A DNA stretch of 64,000 nucleotides, taken from assembly GCF_004123145.1 (NCBI RefSeq), contig NZ_SDKC01000001.1:2251501-2315500 (forward strand), given 5' to 3'. The number at the start of each line of letters is the position of its first letter. The stretch's first letter is position 1. Under the pieces are notes generated by a model. The model did no database searches. It worked only from the letters and a program-made list of their open reading frames with translations, and was not told the origin of the DNA. Positions 26,274 through 33,772 of this stretch are shown here, piece by piece. The position numbers and the translations under genes were made by a program. The stretch comes from Blautia faecicola. GTDB lineage: Bacteria > Bacillota > Clostridia > Lachnospirales > Lachnospiraceae.

Positions 26274-27685
26274 TGTGCATCCTCCGTTCCTCCGATGACA
26301 TCTTCGCTGCCATCAGCATTTGACTCATTCTGCTGCATCCCGTCTTCTGTGAGATCTTCCTGATTCGTCTCGCCGGAATCCACTCCATCCACATTCTCAT
26401 CAGAAAGATCACTGCCGGAACCATCTTTTTCTGAGTAATCTTCATTCGAAAGATCCATATCGTCTCCATCCGTCACCGGGTTGCTCTGCCCCATCTGACC
26501 GTTGCTTCCCACTGCAGTCTTCATGCCTTCTTTTAATCCGTCTTCCGGATAAGTGATCATATCATCTTTACTCAGTCCATCTGCAATCTCATACTGGAAA
26601 AGTTCATCATCATGCTGTCCCAGCGTCACAGAACGCTTCTCCAGTTTTCCTTTTCCATCGTCAACCCAAACATATGGGCTGTCCGTATCTGCATCACAGA
26701 TGAAAGATTCATCCAGCCAGATACCCGCCTTTTCCTCACTCTGTCCGTAATCGGCTTCCACATAAACATGCTGTCCAAGCATCAGCCCCTCAGAAGAATC
26801 CAGTTCTATATAGAACGGATAGGAATTGGACTGGGTGGATCCGTCACCGCTGCTGAAATAATAGCCATTATTGGAATCGTTGCCCGGATTTTCTGTATCT
26901 ACTGCACCCATCGTTCCTTTCCAGGTGACAGAATCATCTACTCTGGAATGTATGATTACAGCCTGCCCCGGTGTTACAGATGCGATATTCTGTTCGTTTA
27001 CCTTACATTTAATTCGAAAATCTCCCATTGCAATTATGGACATGAATGCCTGGCTGTCTCCTGAATAAGAATAACTGTCCTGATTTCCGTTATTGATGGA
27101 TTTGACTACACCATCAATCTCACTGGTAACCTGACAGTTCTCGATGGAGTCCTGTAATTTCTGAATCTCCACCTGTTTGCTTTTCTTTTCATATTCGCTC
27201 TGTTTCAGTTCCATCTGGGCACTCTGGATCTGCATTGTATAGTCAAGCTGTGCATCATTTCCTGCACTCCTTTTTTCCTTTTCCAGTGCAGCAATCTCAT
27301 TTTGTTTATTTCCGATATTGTTATCGATCCGTTCCAGCTCCAGCTTTGCTTTTTCCAGGTCTTCCTGTGATTTTTCTGTATCATAAGAGAATAACGGATC
27401 TCCCTTGGATACTTCCTGTCCGACTTCCACATAAATATCTTTTACTGTTTTATCCTGACTCTGCTGAATGTCCACCTGTTTCTGTGTTTCTACCACACCG
27501 GCAAAGCGATTCACTGCCCCGTTACCACTTCCCGGATTCATCAGATTATCTACGCTGTTTACATATACTACATTTTCCGTACTTTCATCCGATGATGTTC
27601 TGCCGAACAATGTCCGCGCACCGATTCCGATTACCACAACGGCTGCAACAGCTGCTCCGATAAGAATAATTTTCTTTTTCTTCAT
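26270..27685 (-). CDS. Second MacA/HlyD-like adaptor with acidic tail
   Basis: 471 residues from ATG 27685, which follows AGGAGG at 5-nt spacing; the longer frame starts inside the leader. One membrane helix (about 5-22) is followed by a lipoyl half, a coiled coil of about 80 residues (KAKLELERIDNNIGNKQNEI to QIQKLQDSIENCQ), a second lipoyl half (SEIDGVVKSINNGN) and a barrel. The last 75 residues are very rich in Asp, Glu, Ser and Asn, with no predicted fold. It is first in the operon. Having two different adaptors for one ATPase/permease is unusual; a heteromeric adaptor ring is a possible explanation. Confidence 0.88.
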   Translation of the reverse strand: MKKKKIILIGAAVAAVVVIGIGARTLFGRTSSDESTENVVYVNSVDNLMNPGSGNGAVNRFAGVVETQKQVDIQQSQDKTVKDIYVEVGQEVSKGDPLFSYDTEKSQEDLEKAKLELERIDNNIGNKQNEIAALEKEKRSAGNDAQLDYTMQIQSAQMELKQSEYEKKSKQVEIQKLQDSIENCQVTSEIDGVVKSINNGNQDSYSYSGDSQAFMSIIAMGDFRIKCKVNEQNIASVTPGQAVIIHSRVDDSVTWKGTMGAVDTENPGNDSNNGYYFSSGDGSTQSNSYPFYIELDSSEGLMLGQHVYVEADYGQSEEKAGIWLDESFICDADTDSPYVWVDDGKGKLEKRSVTLGQHDDELFQYEIADGLSKDDMITYPEDGLKEGMKTAVGSNGQMGQSNPVTDGDDMDLSNEDYSEKDGSGSDLSDENVDGVDSGETNQEDLTEDGMQQNESNADGSEDVIGGTEDAQ

Positions 27686-27721
27686 GTCTTCCTCCTGTAT
27701 CTGATAGGTTCTCATGGTTTC

Positions 27722-27764
27722 AGTATATCATAGTACATTCTGCTCTTCCTTACTTTTTCTTTAC
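27722..27764 (-). promoter_or_regulatory. Export-operon promoter with 11-bp-spaced direct repeats
   Basis: A -10 TATACT (27722-27727) has no good -35. In its place two repeats (GTAAAG at 27759-27764, GTAAGG at 27748-27753) lie 11 bp apart, the spacing typical of OmpR-family response-regulator sites that replace a -35. Activation by a two-component system is inferred. Confidence 0.5.
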
Positions 27765-27788
27765 ATTTCTATGGACATTTCCGATAGT

Positions 27789-27929
27789 TACTGTTCACTC
27801 CGTGCCCAGCAACACGCTGCGCGATGCACAGAATTTATGCTGATCGCATAAATTCGCGCGATATGTCTCGGGTTTTCTGTGACCTTTGCTCACAAAAAAC
27901 ACCTCGCGGGATATTACCAGTGAATAGTA
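27789..27929 (-). repeat. Structured intergenic repeat, copy 1
   Basis: 141 bp bounded by 11-bp inverted ends (27789-27799 with 27919-27929, one mismatch that would be G:U in RNA). On the minus strand it contains CGCGAGGTGTTTT, a hairpin (TGTGA/TCACA), then CCCGAGACATAT, then a hairpin AATTTATGC/GCATAAATT. The same order of conserved words occurs in copy 2 on the opposite strand. Confidence 0.75.
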
Positions 27930-27972
27930 GCTTCCGATATTCTTTTCTTGCCATTTTCCCCTGCCCCCGGAG

Positions 27973-28000
27973 TTGACATTTTTCCTGGTTCTGTTATATT
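27973..28000 (+). promoter_or_regulatory. Probable promoter of the DUF1294 gene
   Basis: TTGACA at 27973-27978, 16-bp spacer, TATATT at 27995-28000. Repeat copy 2 would lie in the leader of about 210 nt. Confidence 0.65.
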
Positions 28001-28051
28001 AAATCTGTTACCGCGATTCCGGTATTTTCTGAAAATACAATGCTTTATAGC

Positions 28052-28189
28052 AACTATTCAGTAGCCACTGTACCGCGAGGTGTTTTGGCATGAATATGCC
28101 AAAATCCCGAGACATACAAGCCAAAATGCTATCACCGAAGGTGATTTTAAATGTATTTTGGCTCGTAACTGTGAAGGTACTGAACAGTT
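28052..28189 (+). repeat. Structured intergenic repeat, copy 2
   Basis: 138 bp bounded by 12-bp inverted ends (28052-28063 with 28178-28189, one mismatch). It contains CCGCGAGGTGTTTT, a hairpin TTGGCAT/ATGCCAA, AATCCCGAGACATAC, then a longer hairpin GCCAAAAT/ATTTTGGC enclosing ATCACC/GGTGAT. The flanking words match copy 1 while the stems differ in sequence but keep pairing. Confidence 0.78.
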
Positions 28190-28216
28190 ACAATTTATAT
28201 ATATTAGGAGGTTCTT

Positions 28217-29533
28217 ATGACACTTACCGGTATTCTTTCTTATCTGGCCGTTATCAATCTGACCGGCTTTGCCGCTTTTGGCATCGACAAATACAAAGCT
28301 ATCCATCATAAATGGCGGATCCGGGAATCCGCACTGTTTGCCATCGCTATCCTTGGTGGAAGTGTCGGTTGTCTCATCGGTATGCGTGTATTTCATCACA
28401 AAACCCTGCATCCTTCTTTCCGGATCGGGATTCCTATGATTCTCATTGTGGAACTGATCGCCGGATGTGTGTGTGTTTATACCATCCGCAATCATACGCC
28501 ATACCGGCAGGATCCTGTCAAAGTAGTTCGTCACGAACTTTCCTCTCTGTCCCACCGGAAAGAATCTGACATTGCAAAAACACTTAATGTCCATGATGTT
28601 TTCCCGTCTGCTGACAATAAACAGTCCGTATCTTCCGATATCACCTCTGTATTTGCTGATTTCTTTCATGATTTTTCATATCATATCAGAGATTTCTCGG
28701 AACAGGGGAATTCAGCTTCGGTCACTGTTTCCCTTACCACACCTGACGGTAAAACACTGGCAAAAGAATACTCCCGCCAGGTAATGATCAAACAGATTCA
28801 GAACTCTGCAAGTCCTGCTTCCGTAGATTTTTCTCTGGAAGACTGCTATCTGCTTCTTGGCAATGTTCTAAAAAACAATGATTATAAAAGCATTACCTCT
28901 GACTATACGATCACCCTCACCCGATCCGGAAAAGTCTGGAACATTGATTCCCCGAAAAGCCTGTCTGCTGCAGTAACCGGAAACTTTTCCACTTACGTGG
29001 CCGATGCTTCCCTGTTTTCCCCCTCTGAGATCATCGCGATCCATCTGGATACTCTGAAAGCTTTCGACACCGAACAATTAAACCGTTATCTGGCACTGGA
29101 CTTCCTCTTCAATTCCGAAGATACTTCGAGCCGTTCCGTTGTCAAAGCCATCGCCAGTCAGCTTCTGAACTGCCTGGACTACTCCATCACGTCGGAACTC
29201 CTGTCTGAAGACGGTATGGATGCCTCTGTAGATCTGAATCTGACCAGTTGCGATTTTTCTTCTGTTGTATACTCCTATCAGGAACAATACACCGCCTACC
29301 TGGCGTCCTCCCAGGCTCTGGAAGACGGAACCGAAGGCCGCCAGACCCACGCCACCGCTCTCCTGACAGACTGTATCGCCACCAGCACTCAAACCACCAC
29401 CACCCCTGTAACCATCCACCTGAACAACGACAGCAAAAACTGGCGCATCACCAAAAGCGACGAAATCACAACCGCCCTCCTTGGAAACCTGGAAGAAGCC
29501 CTCACCACTATTCTCACGCAGCCGGAAAGCTGA
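28217..29533 (+). CDS. DUF1294 membrane domain fused to a two-module extracytoplasmic part
   Basis: 438 residues. The first ~95 residues are a DUF1294 domain with four hydrophobic segments and the motif FAAFGIDKYKA...RIRESALF...GGSVGCLIGMRVFHHKT. The remaining ~340 residues are soluble and contain two related modules (about 135-265 and 265-420), each ending in a strand-rich segment such as SGKVWNIDSP and SKNWRITKSDEITTALLGNLEEAL. This is the pattern of DUF5105-like lipoprotein domains, which I only suspect. The DUF1294 family is of unknown function. TAGGAGG precedes the ATG. The gene is flanked by repeats on both sides. Confidence 0.75.
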   Translation: MTLTGILSYLAVINLTGFAAFGIDKYKAIHHKWRIRESALFAIAILGGSVGCLIGMRVFHHKTLHPSFRIGIPMILIVELIAGCVCVYTIRNHTPYRQDPVKVVRHELSSLSHRKESDIAKTLNVHDVFPSADNKQSVSSDITSVFADFFHDFSYHIRDFSEQGNSASVTVSLTTPDGKTLAKEYSRQVMIKQIQNSASPASVDFSLEDCYLLLGNVLKNNDYKSITSDYTITLTRSGKVWNIDSPKSLSAAVTGNFSTYVADASLFSPSEIIAIHLDTLKAFDTEQLNRYLALDFLFNSEDTSSRSVVKAIASQLLNCLDYSITSELLSEDGMDASVDLNLTSCDFSSVVYSYQEQYTAYLASSQALEDGTEGRQTHATALLTDCIATSTQTTTTPVTIHLNNDSKNWRITKSDEITTALLGNLEEALTTILTQPES

Positions 29534-29737
29534 TATCTGACATCACCCTGCCTAAGCTGCCACCGGCAACTTTCTTCGGATTCAGAACACTCAAACTTGA
29601 GCCACTGAATCAATTGATACAACACAACAAAAAGCAGATACAAAGATTATATTCTCCTTCGCACCTGCTTTTATTTATCTTTCCCCATATTTTCCCTTTT
29701 CAACACTGCTTCTTCTGCTCAGCAATTCGCTCTTTCC

Positions 29738-29811
29738 TAGAGCGTGTCTGAAAAATCATTTCCACAAACTGGGACTCGCAGCTCACGAAAAGCCTTTTTA
29801 GACACGCTCTA
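29738..29811. repeat. MITE-like repeat, short copy
   Basis: 74 bp with terminal inverted repeats TAGAGCGTGTCT...AGACACGCTCTA. Between them lie AAAAATCATTTCC and ACTCGCAGCTCACGAAAAGCCTTTTT, which also occur at both ends of the longer copy at 58276-58441. No coding capacity. Confidence 0.85.
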
Positions 29812-29850
29812 ATCTTTAACATCCACCACTCAGTTTTTTGCCAAAACACA

Positions 29851-30034
29851 GCGGCAGGCTCCGGGTTTCCTTTGTCGCAACACTTTGTGGGCGCTTAGGG
29901 CAAGCTTTAAGATCCAGTCCTTAGAAGGACTTGACAGTGAGCGGCTCTCCGCGAACTGGCATTTAGTTCTTCTTAGGACTTAGCTTAAAGTTGCCCTGCC
30001 CACGTTGCGACAAAGGAAACCCGGAGCCTGCCGC
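29851..30034. repeat. Long hairpin with perfect 31-bp inverted repeat
   Basis: A 31-bp perfect inverted repeat (29851-29881 with 30004-30034) encloses 122 bp that themselves hold a shorter repeat (GGGCAAGCTTTAAG with CTTAAAGTTGCCC). Weaker pairing continues outwards to about 29832 and 30064. It lies between two converging genes, the DUF1294 gene and aspS. It may act as a two-way terminator or be a non-autonomous element. Confidence 0.85.
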
Positions 30035-30072
30035 GTCCCTCTGCCAAAAATCTGGCAAGAAACTCTATTTAA

Positions 30073-31860
30073 TTATTCCTCACTGCGAATCGCAATCCCC
30101 AGCTCCTCCAGCTGTTTCTCATCCACCAGGTTCGGTGCCTCTGTCATCAGACAGGACGCATCCTTCACCTTCGGGAATGCAATTACATCACGGATACTCT
30201 CCTGTTTTGCCATCAGCATAACCAGACGATCCAGACCATAAGCCAGACCGGCATGAGGCGGAACACCATACTTGAATGCTGTCAGCAGGAAACCAAACTG
30301 TTCGTAGGCTTTTTCCTTGGTAAATCCAAGAACCTCAAACATTTTCTCCTGAATATCATCCTGATGGATACGCACACTACCGCCACCGATCTCAGTACCG
30401 TTCAGTACGATATCATAAGCTTTTGCACGTACACGGCCAGGATCGCTGTCGATATACTGCAGATCCTCTTCCATCGGCATGGTAAATGGATGATGCATCG
30501 CTTTGAAACGGTTTTCCTCATCAGACCACTCCAGCAGAGGAAATTCTGTGATCCATACAAAACGATATTCACTGCTGTCCAGAAGATTCATCTGACGCGC
30601 CAGTTCCAGACGCAGTGCCCCAAGTACATCCCAGACAACTTTATTTTTATCAGCAGCAAACAACAAAAGATCACCAGCCTGTCCGTCCATGGCTTCTACC
30701 AGACGGTTCATCTCGTCTTCTGTCATGAATTTTGCGAAAGAAGATTTTACAGTTCCGTCTTCATGAATGGCGATATAAGCCAGACCCTTTGCACCATAGT
30801 CTTTTGCAAACTCAACCAATTTGTCAATTTTCTTTCTCGGCATACTGCCCTGTCCCTTGGCATTGATACCACGGACAGTTCCGCCTGCTTCCAGTGCATT
30901 CTTGAATACAGCAAATTCACATCCGCGAACAACCTCAGATACATTCTGCAGTTCCATACCAAAACGCAGATCTGGTTTGTCAGAGCCAAAACGATCCATC
31001 GCATCCTGCCAGGTCATTCTCTGAATCGGCAGTTTCACATCCACATCCAGTACCTGTTTGAACAGGTAAGCCAGCAGGCGCTCATTTACATCGATGACAT
31101 CGTCTACATCTACGAAAGACAGCTCCATATCGATCTGTGTAAATTCCGGCTGACGGTCTGCACGAAGGTCCTCATCACGGAAGCAGCGTGCGATCTGGAT
31201 ATAACGGTCATAGCCGGAGCACATCAGCAGCTGTTTGAACAGCTGTGGAGACTGTGGCAGTGCGTAGAAGTTACCCGGATGGATACGGCTCGGAACCAGG
31301 TAATCTCTTGCGCCTTCCGGTGTACTCTTTGTCAGCATCGGAGTTTCAATCTCCAGAAATCCCTCATTTGCCATAAACTGACGGATCAGTGTTGTTACCT
31401 GAGAACGCATCATCAGGTTTCTCTGAATATCCGGTCTTCTCAGATCCAGGAAACGGTATTTCAGACGCAGATCTTCTTTTGTCTTGCTGTTCTCTTCGAT
31501 CGGGAACGGCGGTGTCTCTGCCTCTGCAAGAATACGCAGTCCGTTTGCACGAACTTCGATCTCACCGGTTTTTAAGTTATTGTTTACCGCACCGGAACGT
31601 GCTTCTACCACACCGGTCACTGCAATAACAAACTCACTTCTCAGTTTCGTTGCTTTTTCGAATCCTTTCGCATCGATGCTGCCATTTTCAAAAATCAGCT
31701 GTACGATACCGGAACGGTCTCTTAAATCTACGAAAATAATACCGCCTTTATTTCTGCTCTTCTGTACCCATCCCATCAGTGTTACGGTTTCTCCGATATT
31801 TGCTGTGGAAATCTCGGTACAACGATGGGTCCGTTTTAACCCTTTCATTGACTCTGCCAT
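30073..31860 (-). CDS. aspS: Aspartyl-tRNA synthetase
   Basis: 595 residues from ATG 31860, which has GGAGGA 8 nt upstream; the longer frame starts at an out-of-context codon. The N-terminal OB-fold anticodon domain reads GWVQKSRNKGGIIFVDLRDRSG. The class II core has FLEIETPMLTKSTPEGARDYLVPSR (motif 1/2 region), CFRDEDLRADRQPEFTQID (motif 2) and GLAYGLDRLVMLM (motif 3). The bacterial GAD insert is present (about 300-420), so it is a bacterial-type enzyme of normal length. It charges tRNA-Asp. It is last in the apt-relA-hisS operon and ends next to a long hairpin. Confidence 0.98.
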   Translation of the reverse strand: MAESMKGLKRTHRCTEISTANIGETVTLMGWVQKSRNKGGIIFVDLRDRSGIVQLIFENGSIDAKGFEKATKLRSEFVIAVTGVVEARSGAVNNNLKTGEIEVRANGLRILAEAETPPFPIEENSKTKEDLRLKYRFLDLRRPDIQRNLMMRSQVTTLIRQFMANEGFLEIETPMLTKSTPEGARDYLVPSRIHPGNFYALPQSPQLFKQLLMCSGYDRYIQIARCFRDEDLRADRQPEFTQIDMELSFVDVDDVIDVNERLLAYLFKQVLDVDVKLPIQRMTWQDAMDRFGSDKPDLRFGMELQNVSEVVRGCEFAVFKNALEAGGTVRGINAKGQGSMPRKKIDKLVEFAKDYGAKGLAYIAIHEDGTVKSSFAKFMTEDEMNRLVEAMDGQAGDLLLFAADKNKVVWDVLGALRLELARQMNLLDSSEYRFVWITEFPLLEWSDEENRFKAMHHPFTMPMEEDLQYIDSDPGRVRAKAYDIVLNGTEIGGGSVRIHQDDIQEKMFEVLGFTKEKAYEQFGFLLTAFKYGVPPHAGLAYGLDRLVMLMAKQESIRDVIAFPKVKDASCLMTEAPNLVDEKQLEELGIAIRSEE

Positions 31861-31914
31861 TGTTTCTTCCTCCAATATTAACACTCTATTCGTAACAGTG
31901 TGTTTTCACACCAA

Positions 31915-33171
31915 TTACATTCTGTCTGCAAAGAATTCTACGATTTCTTCGTATCCCTCTTCTTTAAGCTGTTCCTTCTGGAACTTTTTGTTTTTCTTCA
32001 TAACCGCAATCGTAACAACAGATCCGTTTTTCCGGTCTTCTTCTGCCTGTTTCAGAACTTTCATCATGCCCTCTGCCGGCATGTTTTTCTCAATCAGAAG
32101 TGCTTTCTTTGTTCCGATCTGTGGAACCTGGAAACCACGTTCCATCAGCAGCATGATAATACGCTCAAATCCGATGGAGAATCCGCATGCACAGGTATTA
32201 TTTCCTGTGAATTTGCCGATCATCTCATCGTAACGTCCGCCACCGCCGACGCTTCCGCCGAACTCATCCATGGAAATCTCGAAGATCGGTCCGGTATAAT
32301 AAGACATACCGCGTACCAGAGTCGGATCAAACGCAATCTTAAAGTCTGCAGCTTTCACAGCGTCCACACTGTTCATGATCAGTTCCAGACCGTCTGCGTA
32401 TTCCGGATCCAGTACACCTTCCAGTTTTTCTTTTACATAACGTACACCCTGTACATCATTGGTGATTTTTTCAAACATAGCAAGATATTTATCCACACAT
32501 GCTTTGTCAAATCCTTCTTTTTCCAGTTCTTCTCTGACACCTTCCAGACCGATCTTATCCATCTTGTCCAGAATGATAAATACGGTATCATAAGATTCCG
32601 GTGCAAATCCGCTGTAGGCAGCCATTGCTTTCAGGATTCTTCTGTCGTTGATACGAATCGTAAAGTTCTTGAAATCCAGTTTTCCAAGCAGGGTTGTGGT
32701 TGCCAGGATCAGTTCGATCTCTGCCAGATTGGTCGGCTCACCGAGAATATCAATATCGCACTGCATAAACTGGCGGTAACGTCCTCTCTGTGGACGGTCT
32801 GCACGCCATACATTTCCCATCTGCAGGGCTTTGAACGGTGACGGCAGTTCGTTGGCATGGTTGGAATAATATCTGGAAAGAGGCAATGTCAGGTCATAAC
32901 GAAGACCTCCATCCACCAGATCCGCTTCACATTCCGCAGTCTCCAGTTTCAGTTTTTCTCCTCTTTTTAAAATCTTGAAGATCAGTTTTTCGTTTTCTCC
33001 ACCCTGTTTGCTCGACAGGTTTTCGATATGCTCCACGCATGGAGTCTCGATAGATGAGAAACCGAAAGTACCGTAAGTTTCCTTTATCAGGCGAATCACA
33101 TAATCACGGATTGCCATCTCTGCAGGCAGGATATCTTTCATACCTGTCACAGGTTTTTTCTTTAATGCCAT
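31915..33171 (-). CDS. hisS: Histidyl-tRNA synthetase
   Basis: 418 residues. Class II motifs: TPCVEHIENL, RYDLTLPLSRY (motif 1 to 2), GNVWRADRPQRGRYRQFMQCDIDI (motif 2) and the histidine-specific segments LVRGMSYYTGPIFE and GGGRYDEMIGKF. Motif 3 reads GFSIGFERIIMLL. It charges tRNA-His in the cytoplasm. Its start overlaps the end of the HD gene by 10 nt and it is followed by aspS after 54 nt, the usual pairing in Firmicutes. No T-box was found in front. Confidence 0.98.
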   Translation of the reverse strand: MALKKKPVTGMKDILPAEMAIRDYVIRLIKETYGTFGFSSIETPCVEHIENLSSKQGGENEKLIFKILKRGEKLKLETAECEADLVDGGLRYDLTLPLSRYYSNHANELPSPFKALQMGNVWRADRPQRGRYRQFMQCDIDILGEPTNLAEIELILATTTLLGKLDFKNFTIRINDRRILKAMAAYSGFAPESYDTVFIILDKMDKIGLEGVREELEKEGFDKACVDKYLAMFEKITNDVQGVRYVKEKLEGVLDPEYADGLELIMNSVDAVKAADFKIAFDPTLVRGMSYYTGPIFEISMDEFGGSVGGGGRYDEMIGKFTGNNTCACGFSIGFERIIMLLMERGFQVPQIGTKKALLIEKNMPAEGMMKVLKQAEEDRKNGSVVTIAVMKKNKKFQKEQLKEEGYEEIVEFFADRM

Positions 33172-33743
33172 AATGTAATCTCCTTTTCCTTATTCTTATG
33201 GATCATTCTTTGAAAGGCAAGAAATACCTTTACATCAAAATCTTTTATCTCTTCGATCATCATCTGCACCGCCGACTGGCTTTCAAAAGCCTTGCGGTAC
33301 GGACGGTCTGAAGTCAGTGCTGCATATACATCACAGACACGGATAATACGGGCACCAAGCGGAATCCCTTCTCCTGAAAGATTGTCCGGATAGCCGCTGC
33401 CATCATAATTTTCATGGTGATGGCGCACCGCAAGAAGAATGGATTCTTTATAGCCTTTTGCTTTCAGAATCTCATAACTCGCCTGCGCATGAAGCCGGAC
33501 ATAATGGATCTCTTCTACGATCAGAGGCGCATCCATATCGTCCAGATCCTCCGATACCGCTTCTTTTCCGATATCATGAAGCATCCCCGCTACCGCAAGG
33601 TCATGGCAGAATTCTTCCGGTTCTCCCAGTTCTTTTGCCACCTGATACGCCAGGTTGCTGACCCGCATCCCGTGTATCAGCTGCTCATCCAGGCTGTACT
33701 GTAGCAGATGCTGCTGATTGACATATTTGTTCACCGCAATCAT
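33162..33743 (-). CDS. HD-GYP-like phosphohydrolase
   Basis: 193 residues from ATG 33743, which follows GGAGG at 6-nt spacing; upstream alternatives lack a site. The HD motif MLHDIGKEAVS (H56, D57) and the later HHHENYDGSGYPDNLSGEGIP (about 108-128) with the GYP triad match the HD-GYP subfamily. Those enzymes hydrolyse cyclic dinucleotides such as c-di-GMP. It has no receiver or membrane domain, so it is a minimal form. It lies in the relA operon, which makes a nucleotide-signalling role attractive, but the substrate is inferred. Confidence 0.82.
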   Translation of the reverse strand: MIAVNKYVNQQHLLQYSLDEQLIHGMRVSNLAYQVAKELGEPEEFCHDLAVAGMLHDIGKEAVSEDLDDMDAPLIVEEIHYVRLHAQASYEILKAKGYKESILLAVRHHHENYDGSGYPDNLSGEGIPLGARIIRVCDVYAALTSDRPYRKAFESQSAVQMMIEEIKDFDVKVFLAFQRMIHKNKEKEITLWH

Positions 33744-33772
33744 CCTTTTCCTCCGCATGTCTCTCTTTGGTG

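Noticed and set aside
30253-31575. 440-codon plus-strand open frame opposite aspS
   Set aside because: A shadow of aspS, with no ribosome site, no domain and an unusual composition.
31861-31914. T-box leaders in front of aspS, hisS or argS
   Set aside because: The gaps are too short, or lack the conserved T-box sequence and a terminator.
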